Shown here in pieces: positions 1-7,647 of a stretch of 64,000 nucleotides of DNA. Position 1 is the first letter of the stretch; the number at the start of each line of letters is the position of its first letter. Position numbers and translations under genes: made by a program. The notes under the pieces were generated by a model. It did not search any database, had not been told where the DNA came from, and was given only the letters and a program-made list of their open reading frames with translations. This stretch comes from Streptomyces sp. P9-A4. GTDB lineage: Bacteria; Actinomycetota; Actinomycetes; Streptomycetales; Streptomycetaceae. The stretch is taken from contig NZ_JAZIFY010000001.1 of NCBI RefSeq assembly GCF_036634195.1, forward strand, positions 6,334,501 to 6,398,500. Reading direction: 5' to 3'.

Positions 1-1207
1 CGTAGGCGGCCTGGCCGGTGTCCTCCAGGGAGTAGACCTTCGACAGGGTCGGGTGGATCTTGCCCTTGGCGACCAGGCGGTTGGCCTCCCACGCCTCGCG
101 GTAGTTGGCGAAGTGCGAGCCGACGATCTTCTTGAGGGACATCCACAGGTAGCGGTTGTCGTACTCGTGGTTGTAGCCCGAGGTGGAGGCGCAGGTGACG
201 ATGGTGCCGCCCTTGCGGGTGACGTACACGGAGGCGCCGAAGGTCTCGCGGCCCGGGTGCTCGAAGACGATGTCCACGTCCTCGCCGCCGGTCAGCTCAC
301 GGATCTTCGAGCCGAAGCGCTTCCACTCGCGCGGGTCCTGGTTGTGCTCGTCCTTCCAGAACCTGTAGCCCTCGGCGTTGCGGTCGATGACCGCCTCGGC
401 GCCCATCGCCCGGCAGATCGCGGCCTTCTCGGGGGAGGAGACGACACAGATCGGGTTGGCGCCGCCGGCCAGGGCGAACTGTGTGGCGTACGAGCCGAGT
501 CCGCCGCTCGCGCCCCAGATGAGGACGTTGTCGCCCTGCTTCATCCCGGCGCCGTTGCGGGAGACCAGCTGGCGGTACGCGGTGGAGTTGACGAGGCCGG
601 GGGCCGCCGCCTCCTCCCAGCTGAGGTGGTCGGGCTTCGGCATCAGCTGGTTCGACTTGACGAGCGCGATCTCGGCGAGGCCGCCGAAGTTGGTCTCGAA
701 GCCCCAGATGCGCTGCTCGGGGTCGAGCATCGTGTCGTTGTGGCCGTCCGAGGACTCCAGCTCTACGGAGAGGCAGTGCGCGACGACCTCGTCGCCGGGC
801 CGCCAGGCGTTGACGCCGGGGCCGGTGCGCAGGACGACGCCCGCGAGGTCGGAGCCGATCACGTGGTACGGCAGGTCGTGGCGCTTGGTGAGCTCGGAGA
901 GCCGGCCGTAGCGCTCCAGGAAGCCGAAGGTCGACACCGGCTCGAAGATCGAGGTCCAGACCGAGTTGTAGTTGACCGAGCTGGCCATGACCGCGACCAG
1001 GGCCTCGCCCGGGCCGAGCTCGGGGAGCGCGACGTCGTCGAGGTGGAGCGACTTGCGCGGGTCCTTGTCGCGGCTGGCGACCCCGGCGAACATCTCCGCC
1101 TCGTCCTTGTGGACGGTGACGGCACGGTACGACTCGGGGAGCGGGATGTTCGCGAAGTCGGCGGACGTGGAGTCCTGCGACTGGATCGCGGCCAGGATTT
1201 CCTTCAC
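1..1207 (-). CDS. ccr: Crotonyl-CoA carboxylase/reductase (partial, C-terminus outside window)
   Basis: Medium-chain dehydrogenase/reductase that reductively carboxylates crotonyl-CoA to ethylmalonyl-CoA with NADPH and CO2, the signature step of the ethylmalonyl-CoA pathway and a source of extender units for polyketides. About 402 codons are visible of a family length near 445-450; the 3' end lies beyond base 1. The reading frame begins KEILAAIQSQ, then shows the MDR catalytic fold and the nucleotide-binding segment IWGASGGLGSYATQFA, followed by the family stretch RNAEGYRFWKDEHNQDP. The start is GTG at 1205-1207 because GGAGG (complement of 1215-1219) sits 7 bases upstream. The neighbouring TetR gene and duplicated 3-hydroxyacyl-CoA dehydrogenase on the same strand agree with this role. 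Confidence 0.96.
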   Translation of the reverse strand, partial: MKEILAAIQSQDSTSADFANIPLPESYRAVTVHKDEAEMFAGVASRDKDPRKSLHLDDVALPELGPGEALVAVMASSVNYNSVWTSIFEPVSTFGFLERYGRLSELTKRHDLPYHVIGSDLAGVVLRTGPGVNAWRPGDEVVAHCLSVELESSDGHNDTMLDPEQRIWGFETNFGGLAEIALVKSNQLMPKPDHLSWEEAAAPGLVNSTAYRQLVSRNGAGMKQGDNVLIWGASGGLGSYATQFALAGGANPICVVSSPEKAAICRAMGAEAVIDRNAEGYRFWKDEHNQDPREWKRFGSKIRELTGGEDVDIVFEHPGRETFGASVYVTRKGGTIVTCASTSGYNHEYDNRYLWMSLKKIVGSHFANYREAWEANRLVAKGKIHPTLSKVYSLEDTGQAAY

Positions 1208-1443
1208 GGGTTGCCTCCGGCGATGAGCGTCCGAGGGGAGGACGCCTGAGGGTTACGGCGGGGAGTCTGCTGCTGTGGAGGTGTGCCGTCGGTTCGGCTG
1301 GGTGGTGCGGTGGCGCGGCGCCGGGTGAGGCGCGGGGGTGCCTGTGACGCAGGCGTCCGGGCGCACAATCACGATCGCTTGTGGGGACAGTCGGCGCACG
1401 AGGAGAACTCTGCGCGCCGGCCACCCGGACAACATCAACGTAT

Positions 1444-1478
1444 GGCACGCCGTGTCACCTGACAAGGCACTGCGTGCC
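1444..1478. promoter_or_regulatory. Nested inverted repeats and putative ccr promoter
   Basis: In the 387-base gap between ccr and the TetR gene. GGCACGC (1444-1450) and GCGTGCC (1472-1478) form outer arms; inside them TGTCA (1453-1457) and TGACA (1460-1464) form a tight inner dyad. On the minus strand TTGTCA (complement of 1460-1465) could be a -35 box with TACGTT 17 bases downstream (complement of 1437-1442) as a weak -10. A dyad on the -35 box is a natural operator position for the adjacent TetR regulator, but that link is inference. The rest of the gap holds the TetR terminator and no gene. Confidence 0.45.
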
Positions 1479-1551
1479 AACAATTTCACTCAGATGCAAT
1501 CTGCCGGTCACAGATGAGCGATGATCGATCGAACCAGGGGTGAAAACGGAC

Positions 1552-1580
1552 GAAGGCCGCCCCGGAGAGGGGCGGCCTTC
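1552..1580 (-). terminator. Intrinsic terminator of the TetR gene
   Basis: Perfect 12-bp stem (1552-1563 with 1569-1580), 5-base loop. Read on the minus strand it lies 14 bases after the TetR stop codon and is followed by a short T run (complement of the gaaaac at 1542-1547). Confidence 0.8.
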
Positions 1581-1594
1581 GTCATGGAGAGGGG

Positions 1595-2455
1595 TCAGCT
1601 GGGCTTCAGCGCCTGCTGGATCGTCCGCATGACCTCGTCGAGAGATGCGTCCGTACGGGCGACCGCGACCATCACGTCACCGGTGGTGGAGGCCCGCACG
1701 GCCGGAGCCGGCTCGACGGCACGGGAGGGGGAGAGGGGCGACGGCGACGGCGAGGAGGAGGCCGGGGAAGGGGCCGGACGGCCCGCTCCTATGCCCGAGC
1801 CGAAGGTATCCCGGACGATCGCGAAGGCGTGGTCGAGCTGGGTCTCCACATCGCCCTCGCCGCCCGCCCGCAGCCAGCGCCGCAGCACGTGGTTGTGGGC
1901 CGTCACGACCGCCGACGCGGCCACCTCGGCGAGCAGCGGGTCGTCGTTGCCGTCGTGGTGGTCCCGCTCGTCGAAGTGCCCGAGGAGATAGCGGGTGAAC
2001 AGCCGCTCGTAGCGGGCCACCGAGGCGATCTCCCGCTCCCGCAGGGTCGGTACCTCACGGGTGAGCCGGTAGCGCGCCACGGAGACCGAGGGCGAACCCG
2101 CGTACATCTTCATGACTTCCTTGATGCCCCGGCACACCGTGTCGAGCGGGTGCTCGTGCGGCGGCGCCGCGTTCAGCACCGCCTCCGCCCTGACCAGGGT
2201 GTCGTCGTGATCGGGGAAGATCGCCTCTTCCTTGGAACGGAAGTGGCGGAAGAAGGTCCGCCGGGCGACCCCGGCCGTGGCCGCGATCTCGTCGACCGTG
2301 GTGGCCTCGTACCCCTTGGTCGCGAAGAGCTCCATCGCGGCGGTGGCGAGCTCCCGGCGCATCTTGAGCCGCTGCGCGGCGGCACGAGTCCCCGCCGCGC
2401 TCTCCGGAGCGTCGGACGAGGAGGTGGCACGGGGTGTCTTCGCGGCCTTGGGCAT
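1595..2455 (-). CDS. TetR family transcriptional regulator with C-terminal extension
   Basis: A DNA-binding repressor type, probably controlling ccr and its neighbours. The N-terminal HTH is clear: AAMELFATKGYEATTVDEIA followed by GVARRTFFRHFRSKEEAIF, about residues 40-85. The middle is a helical ligand-binding domain. After about residue 200 there is a Pro/Ser-rich linker and a separate C-terminal stretch ending in DEVMRTIQQALKPS, which is longer than a plain TetR protein. ATG at 2455 gives a 286-residue protein; an alternative ATG at 2473 adds six residues, and neither has a strong ribosome site. Same strand as ccr, 387 bases upstream of it, with its own terminator between, so the two are probably transcribed separately. 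Confidence 0.92.
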   Translation of the reverse strand: MPKAAKTPRATSSSDAPESAAGTRAAAQRLKMRRELATAAMELFATKGYEATTVDEIAATAGVARRTFFRHFRSKEEAIFPDHDDTLVRAEAVLNAAPPHEHPLDTVCRGIKEVMKMYAGSPSVSVARYRLTREVPTLREREIASVARYERLFTRYLLGHFDERDHHDGNDDPLLAEVAASAVVTAHNHVLRRWLRAGGEGDVETQLDHAFAIVRDTFGSGIGAGRPAPSPASSSPSPSPLSPSRAVEPAPAVRASTTGDVMVAVARTDASLDEVMRTIQQALKPS

Positions 2456-2570
2456 GGTCCGAACGTACTGCATCGGAGGGGGAGTGTGCCCAGGTGGGGG
2501 CGGGCGCACCCCCGGGGCGCCGACGGCGCCCCGGGGGCTCAGCAGACCGCCCCAGCCGGCCGTTCCCGGC

Positions 2571-4352
2571 TCAGCGTCGGGCATATTCGCGGAAGCCGCG
2601 CCCCGTCTTGCGGCCGAGGCAGCCGGCCGCCACCAGGTGCTCCAGGAGCGGGGCCGGGGCGAGGCCCGGGTCGCGGAACTCGCGGTGCAGCACCTGCTCG
2701 ATCGCGAGGGAGACGTCCAGACCGACCACGTCGAGCAGCTCGAACGGGCCCATCGGGTAGCCGCCGCCCAGCTTCATCGCCGCGTCGATGTCGTCCAGGG
2801 TCGCGTAGTGGTCCTGGACCATCTTGATCGCGTTGTTCAGGTACGGGAAGAGCAGCGCGTTCACGATGAACCCGGCCCGGTCGCCGCAGTCCACCGGGTG
2901 CTTGCGGATCTTCGCGGTGACCTCGCGGACGGTGGTGTGGACATCGTCGCCGGTGAGCACCGTACGGACGATCTCGACCAGCTTCATCGCCGGAGCGGGG
3001 TTGAAGAAGTGCATCCCTATGACGTCCTGCGGGCGCGTGGTGGCCCGGGCGCAGGCGATGACCGGCAGCGAGGAGGTCGTGGTGGCGAGCACCGCGCCCG
3101 GCTTGCAGATCTTGTCGAGCCGGGTGAACAGCTCCTGCTTGATCTCCAGGTCCTCGGCGACCGCCTCGACCGCCAGATCGACCTCGGCGAAGGCGTCGAG
3201 CGTGCCCGCCGGGGTGATCAGGGCCAGCGTCGCGTCACGCGCCTCGCCCGTCATCCTGCCCTTGTCCACGGAGCGGGCCAGCGACTTGGCGATCCGGGCC
3301 TTGGCCGTGTCCGCCTTCTCCTGGGAGCGGGCGGCGAGCACGACCTCGTACCCTGCCTTGGCGAAGACCTCGGCGATGCCGGAGGCCATCGTGCCCGAGC
3401 CGGCGACGCCGACCGAGCGGACCTCACGGCCCGCGGCTGCCTCGGCGGAGCCGAGCGGGGTCAGCGCGTCCCGCACCACCTCGCCGGAGCCGGGCGCTTC
3501 GTACGTGTAGAAGCCGCGGCCCGACTTGCGGCCGGTCAGACCGGCCTCGCTGAGCTGCTTGAGGATCGGGGCGGGGGCGTGCAGCCGGTCGTGCGAGTCC
3601 GCGTACATGGCCTCCAGGACCGTACGGGCGGTGTCCACGCCGATCAGGTCGAGCAGTTCGAGCGGGCCCATGGGCAGACCGCAGCCCATCTTCATCGCCG
3701 CGTCGATGTCCTCGCGGGACGCGTACTTGGCCTCGTACATGGCGGCGGCCTGGTTCAGGTATCCGAAGAGCAGCCCGTCCGCGATGAAACCGGCCCGGTC
3801 CCCGACCGCCACCGGCTCCTTGCCGAGCTCCTGGGCGAGCCGCGTCACGGCGTCCACGGCCCGCGGGTCGGTCAGCACGGAGGAGACCACCTCGACCAGC
3901 TTCATGGCCTGGACCGGGGTGAAGAAGTGCAGGCCGAGGACGCGCTCGGGGTGCGCCGAGTCGGCGGCGAGCCGGGTCACGGACAGCGCGTTGGTGCCGG
4001 TGGCCAGGATCGTCCCGGGCCGGACGATCCCGTCCAGGGCGCGGAAGACCTCCTGCTTGGCCTCGTACGACTCGGGCACGACCTCGATCACGAGATCGGC
4101 CTCGGCGGCGGCCTGGAGGTCGGAGAAGGTACGGAAGCGGGCCAGCACGTCCTGCCGCTCCTCCTCGGTGATCCGCTCGCGCGCCACGGCGCGGGCGGTG
4201 GAGGCCTCCAGGGCGGCGACGGCCTGGGCGGCGGCGGTGTCGCTGATGTCGATGCCGATGACCTCGCGGCCCGCCCGGACGAGGACATCGGAGATACCCG
4301 TGCCCATGGTGCCGAGACCGACGACGGCGATGGTGGAGAGAGGGGTGTCCAT
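2571..4352 (-). CDS. 3-hydroxyacyl-CoA dehydrogenase, two fused copies
   Basis: NAD-dependent oxidation/reduction of short-chain 3-hydroxyacyl-CoA, most likely 3-hydroxybutyryl-CoA feeding the crotonyl-CoA used by Ccr. The 593-residue protein holds two complete copies of the family: copy one starts VVGLGTMGTGISDVLVRAG (near residue 9), copy two VGVAGSGTMASGIAEVFAKAG (near residue 310). Each copy has the HFFTP or HFFNP substrate motif, the GDRAGFI segment and the C-terminal helical domain with MGPLELLD or MGPFELLD. A single-copy bacterial enzyme is about 285 residues. ATG at 4352 is preceded by AGGAGT at 4359-4364. No enoyl-CoA hydratase domain is present, so it is not a FadB-type multifunctional enzyme. 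Confidence 0.93.
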   Translation of the reverse strand: MDTPLSTIAVVGLGTMGTGISDVLVRAGREVIGIDISDTAAAQAVAALEASTARAVARERITEEERQDVLARFRTFSDLQAAAEADLVIEVVPESYEAKQEVFRALDGIVRPGTILATGTNALSVTRLAADSAHPERVLGLHFFTPVQAMKLVEVVSSVLTDPRAVDAVTRLAQELGKEPVAVGDRAGFIADGLLFGYLNQAAAMYEAKYASREDIDAAMKMGCGLPMGPLELLDLIGVDTARTVLEAMYADSHDRLHAPAPILKQLSEAGLTGRKSGRGFYTYEAPGSGEVVRDALTPLGSAEAAAGREVRSVGVAGSGTMASGIAEVFAKAGYEVVLAARSQEKADTAKARIAKSLARSVDKGRMTGEARDATLALITPAGTLDAFAEVDLAVEAVAEDLEIKQELFTRLDKICKPGAVLATTTSSLPVIACARATTRPQDVIGMHFFNPAPAMKLVEIVRTVLTGDDVHTTVREVTAKIRKHPVDCGDRAGFIVNALLFPYLNNAIKMVQDHYATLDDIDAAMKLGGGYPMGPFELLDVVGLDVSLAIEQVLHREFRDPGLAPAPLLEHLVAAGCLGRKTGRGFREYARR

Positions 4353-4578
4353 CAGGGGACTCCTGGGAGGAAGAGTGACGACTGAGGGCAGTGCGCGCAC
4401 GAAAGGGTGCGGGAAAGAGCGAGGGCTCTGCCCGGAGAAAGGGCGATGCCCTGGGAAAAGGGGCGACGGACTCTGTCCCGGAGCCACGTCGAAACTGCCG
4501 AACCGACCAGCGAACACAACGGCTGCGTCACCAGGCCGTTGTGCGGAGTGCGGGGGGTGACCCGCTCACCTGAGACTA

Positions 4579-4588
4579 ACCGGCCGGT
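4579..4588. promoter_or_regulatory. Palindrome in divergent promoter region
   Basis: ACCGGCCGGT, a perfect 10-bp palindrome flanked by TA on the left and A on the right, in the 300-base gap between the divergent dehydrogenase (4352) and HEAT-repeat gene (4653). Palindromes of this composition are common operators for TetR-type repressors. The gap otherwise holds G-rich low-complexity sequence (about 4390-4480) and no gene. Confidence 0.35.
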
Positions 4589-4652
4589 AACGAGCGCGCC
4601 AGTCCCGGCAAGTTGGGAAAGTGTGATCTGGATCGCGGATAGGGTCGGATTC

Positions 4653-5255
4653 ATGGAAATCTCCGAGGATCCGGAATTCTGCTCGATGATCGATCGATTG
4701 CGGGACGAGATCGAGAATGCCTCCGGAGAAGTCCCGGAGGCATTCACGGAACTCGCCGGAACCGAGGACCCCGAAGAACTGCACCGCGTCCTCACCGCAC
4801 CCGGACAGCCCCTCTGGGCCCGCGAGATCGCCGCCTACGCACTCGGAGTCGCCCGCGACCCGCGCGCCTTCGAGGCGCTCGTCCTCCTCCTCAACCACCG
4901 CGACCCGGAGCGCTGCGTCACGGCCGCCCACGCCCTGACCCGGCTCGGGGACCCGCGCACCGCCCGCGCCGCCGCCGCCCTCGCCACCAACGAACTCCGC
5001 GTCGCCTACGCCCTGCTGCCGGTCCGGCTGCTCGCCGACCTCCGCGCCCCCGAGTCCGTCCCGGCCCTCATCGCCGTCCTCGAACGCCGCCTTCCGGCCG
5101 CCGACCCCCACTGGCGGGTCGGCCTCGCCTGCGTCGAGGGCCTCGGCACCCTCGGCGACCCCCGGGCCCGTCCCGCCCTGGAAGCGGCGCTCCCGCACCC
5201 CCGGCTCGGCGCGGCGGCCGAACGGTCACTGGCGAGACTGGGCGCCGCCGACTGA
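4653..5255 (+). CDS. HEAT-repeat protein
   Basis: A 200-residue soluble protein with an acidic N-terminal helix region (EISEDPEF to about residue 45) and then three or four HEAT-like helical repeats, seen as WAREIAAYALGVARDPRAFE, CVTAAHALTRLGDPRTARAA and VGLACVEGLGTLGDPRARPA. Such repeats form a protein-binding solenoid; no catalytic motif is visible and the partner is unknown. The ATG at 4653 is chosen because the earlier in-frame stretch reads through poorly conserved, non-coding-looking sequence. It is convergent with the Rid-family gene, with four bases between the two stop codons. Confidence 0.8.
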   Translation: MEISEDPEFCSMIDRLRDEIENASGEVPEAFTELAGTEDPEELHRVLTAPGQPLWAREIAAYALGVARDPRAFEALVLLLNHRDPERCVTAAHALTRLGDPRTARAAAALATNELRVAYALLPVRLLADLRAPESVPALIAVLERRLPAADPHWRVGLACVEGLGTLGDPRARPALEAALPHPRLGAAAERSLARLGAAD

Positions 5256-5259
5256 TCCC

Positions 5260-5712
5260 TCAGCGCAGCAGACGGAGCCCCGCCCCGGCCTCGCCGGGCG
5301 CCGCCGAGGCCTGCTCCGGCACGAGGGCGAACGCCTCGATCTCCAGCAGCAGTTCGGGACGGACCAGCGCCGACACCTGCACCGCCGAGCTGGCGGGCAG
5401 CGGCGCCCCAGCGAAATACGCGTCCCGGGCGTCCCGCACCGCGGGCAGATGCGCCACGTCCGTGACGAAGTACGTCAGCTTCACCACATCCGCGAAACCG
5501 GCGCCCGCCGCGGCGAGGCAGCGCTCCAGATTCGCGAAGACCTGACGGGCCTGCGCCGCCGCGTCGCCCTCCCCGACCACCGCGCCCGAGGCGTCGAACG
5601 CGCACTGGCCGGATATCGCGACGAAGCGGCCCGTCCCCCACACGACATGGCTGTACTGGGGGCTGGCGGCGAGGCCCTCGGGAGCGGGCACATGGGTGAG
5701 GTGGCTGGTCAT
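5260..5712 (-). CDS. Rid family protein (YjgF/YER057c/UK114)
   Basis: A 150-residue member of the trimeric Rid fold. RidA proteins hydrolyse reactive enamine/imine intermediates made by PLP enzymes. Family signatures are present: SGQCAFDASGAVVG, ARQVFANLERCLAAAGAGFADVVKLTYFVTD, and LLLEIEAFALV at the C-terminus. In RidA an arginine in the FPARS segment binds the substrate carboxylate; here that place reads LPASSAVQV, so the arginine is absent and deaminase activity is doubtful. ATG at 5712 is preferred over the ATG three codons upstream because GAGG lies nine bases before it. Confidence 0.88.
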   Translation of the reverse strand: MTSHLTHVPAPEGLAASPQYSHVVWGTGRFVAISGQCAFDASGAVVGEGDAAAQARQVFANLERCLAAAGAGFADVVKLTYFVTDVAHLPAVRDARDAYFAGAPLPASSAVQVSALVRPELLLEIEAFALVPEQASAAPGEAGAGLRLLR

Positions 5713-5742
5713 GCCCCACATCCTCGCGCACGGCACTGACAA

Positions 5743-5768
5743 CGCCCGCGCCCCAAGGGGCGCGGGCG
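5743..5768 (-). terminator. Hairpin terminator after the TAP-like hydrolase gene
   Basis: Perfect 12-bp GC-rich arms (5743-5754 and 5757-5768) in the gap between the hydrolase stop codon (5814) and the Rid gene start. With only AA between the arms the loop must open by a few pairs. It would stop minus-strand transcription before the Rid gene. Confidence 0.65.
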
Positions 5769-5813
5769 TCGCGGGCGGGCTGTCGGCAGGCTGTCAGTGG
5801 TCGGGCTGCGGTG

Positions 5814-7538
5814 TCAGCGCACCTGGCCGAGGAGCCCGTGCAGGACGGCGGCGGCGGGCTCGGCGGGGGTGGTGGCGGAGGCGGGAACCGTGACGGACCG
5901 GCTCGCGGGGGCGGTGGCGGAGGCGGGAACCGTGACGGACCGGCTCGCGGGGGTTCCGGCCCGCTCCCTGGTCTGCTTCCCGGCCTGCATCCCGCTCTGC
6001 TTCTCCTCCGGGGGTGCCGCCGGCGCCGGCTCCGGTTCCGGGCGGGACGCGCAGACCGCGTCGACCTCGCCGTCGTCCTTCGCGCGCGGGACCTTGCCCG
6101 TGGCGAGGTAGGTGGCCAGGTGCTCGTCGAGGCAGTCGTTCCCGCTGAGGGTCACCCCGTGGTTCTCGCCGCCCTCCTCGACGACCAGGCTGGAGCCGCG
6201 CAGCAGCCGGTGCAGGGCGACCCCGCCCTCGTACGGCGTCGCCGCGTCGTCCGTGGCCTGGAGGACGAGGACCGGCGGCACCTGGTCGTTGCTGACGTCC
6301 GGCGGGGTGAGCGAGTCCACCGGCCAGAACGCGCAGGGCGCGTTGTACCAGGCGTTGTTCCAGGTCGAGAAGGGCGCCTTGGCGTGCACGTCCCAGCTGT
6401 CCTTGCGCCAGACGTTCCAGTCCCGGGGCCAGCCCGCGTCCCGGCACTGCACGGCCGTGTAGACCGAATAGCCGTTGTCGGCGGCGGCGTCGGCCTCCCC
6501 GTACCGCTCGTACGCCTCCGTCAGCGGGACCGCGTTCCCGTCGTTGACGTACGCGGCGAACGCGCTCGCCAGTCGCGGCCAGTAGCCGTTGTAGTACCCG
6601 CCGGGCAGGAAGGTGTCCTCCAGCTCGCCCGGTCCGACCTTCCCGCCGGCCGGGGTCTCGCGCAGCCGGTCGCGCATCCGGTACCAGGCCGCCTCCACCG
6701 CCGCCGGGTCCGTGCCCAGCTTGTACACGGAGTCGTGCCGGGCCACCCAGGCCATGAAGTCCTTGTGGCGGGCGTCGAAGGCGTAGTCCTGCGCGATGTT
6801 GTCCTCGTACCAGACACCGTGCGGGTTGACGACGGAGTCCAGCGCCATCCGCCGCACCCTGTCGGGGTGGAGCCGGGCGTAGACGGCGCCCAGGTAGGTG
6901 CCGTACGAGTATCCGAGGTAGTTGATCTTCGGTGCGCCGAGCGCCCGGCGGATGACGTCCAGGTCCCGGGCGGTGCTCACGGTGTCGATGTACGGCAGCA
7001 CGTCCGCGTACTTCTCGCCGCAGGCCCTGGCGAAGGCCTGCGCCCGCTCGACCCCGACCCGCTCGCCCTCGGCGCCGCGCGGCACGGAGTCCGGGCGGAC
7101 CGGCTTGAACTGGCCGGGCTTGCAGTCGAGCGCGGGCTCGCTCCTGCCCACCCCGCGCGGGTCGAAGCCGATGACGTCGTACTCGGCGGCCACCTTCGGG
7201 GGCAGCGTGGCGGCCACGTACCCGGCCATGCCCCGCCCGCTGCCGCCGGGCCCGCCGGGGTTGACGAGCAGCGGCCCCTGGAAGGTCTTCGCGGTGTGCT
7301 GGACCCGGGTGAGGGCGAGGGTGACGGTCCGGCCCGCCGGGTCGTCGTGGTTGAGGGGCGTCCTGACGGTGGCGCACTGGAGCTTCGGGTACGCCTTGGT
7401 GGCGCAGTCGGTCCAGGTGAGCGGGGGGAGCGGGCGGGGGGTCGGTTCACCGGCGCTCGCGGGGGCGGCGGGCAGGACGGTGACCGTCCCGGCGACCAGC
7501 GCTCCTGCGGCGATCAGCATTCCTGCGCGTGGGGTCAT
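5814..7538 (-). CDS. Secreted alpha/beta hydrolase, tripeptidyl aminopeptidase type
   Basis: Extracellular serine peptidase of the SlpD/SlpE/TAP group that removes short N-terminal peptides. The first 29 residues are a Sec signal (MLIAAGALVAGTVTVLPAAP then ASA). The oxyanion region is LLVNPGGPGGSGRGMAG, the nucleophile elbow is GYSYGTYLG, and the C-terminal TAP-like domain contains PVLVLQATDDAATPYEGG and the catalytic histidine in GENHG. After residue about 520 comes a low-complexity tail, in which SVTVPASATAPASR is repeated because the DNA carries a 42-bp duplication. Separate from the radical SAM gene upstream by 109 bases, in which I see no gene. Confidence 0.93.
   Translation of the reverse strand: MTPRAGMLIAAGALVAGTVTVLPAAPASAGEPTPRPLPPLTWTDCATKAYPKLQCATVRTPLNHDDPAGRTVTLALTRVQHTAKTFQGPLLVNPGGPGGSGRGMAGYVAATLPPKVAAEYDVIGFDPRGVGRSEPALDCKPGQFKPVRPDSVPRGAEGERVGVERAQAFARACGEKYADVLPYIDTVSTARDLDVIRRALGAPKINYLGYSYGTYLGAVYARLHPDRVRRMALDSVVNPHGVWYEDNIAQDYAFDARHKDFMAWVARHDSVYKLGTDPAAVEAAWYRMRDRLRETPAGGKVGPGELEDTFLPGGYYNGYWPRLASAFAAYVNDGNAVPLTEAYERYGEADAAADNGYSVYTAVQCRDAGWPRDWNVWRKDSWDVHAKAPFSTWNNAWYNAPCAFWPVDSLTPPDVSNDQVPPVLVLQATDDAATPYEGGVALHRLLRGSSLVVEEGGENHGVTLSGNDCLDEHLATYLATGKVPRAKDDGEVDAVCASRPEPEPAPAAPPEEKQSGMQAGKQTRERAGTPASRSVTVPASATAPASRSVTVPASATTPAEPAAAVLHGLLGQVR
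5871..5953. repeat. 42-bp direct tandem repeat, two copies
   Basis: Two near-identical copies (5871-5912 and from 5913) inside the 3' end of the hydrolase gene; the length is a multiple of three, so the frame is kept and 14 residues are duplicated in the tail of the protein. Confidence 0.85.
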
Positions 7539-7647
7539 AGGGCGTCCGTGCCCCGAACGGGCCGTGTCAGGACCTGTTCCGGCCAGAGTTGACCCGAACA
7601 GAGGACGGTCCGACGGTGTGTCAGGCGATCGGTCCGATGATCGGAAG

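Noticed and set aside
53..1249. Long plus-strand frame opposite ccr
   Set aside because: Shadow of the ccr gene; Val/Gly/Arg/Asp-rich with no family motif, typical of antisense frames in GC-rich DNA.
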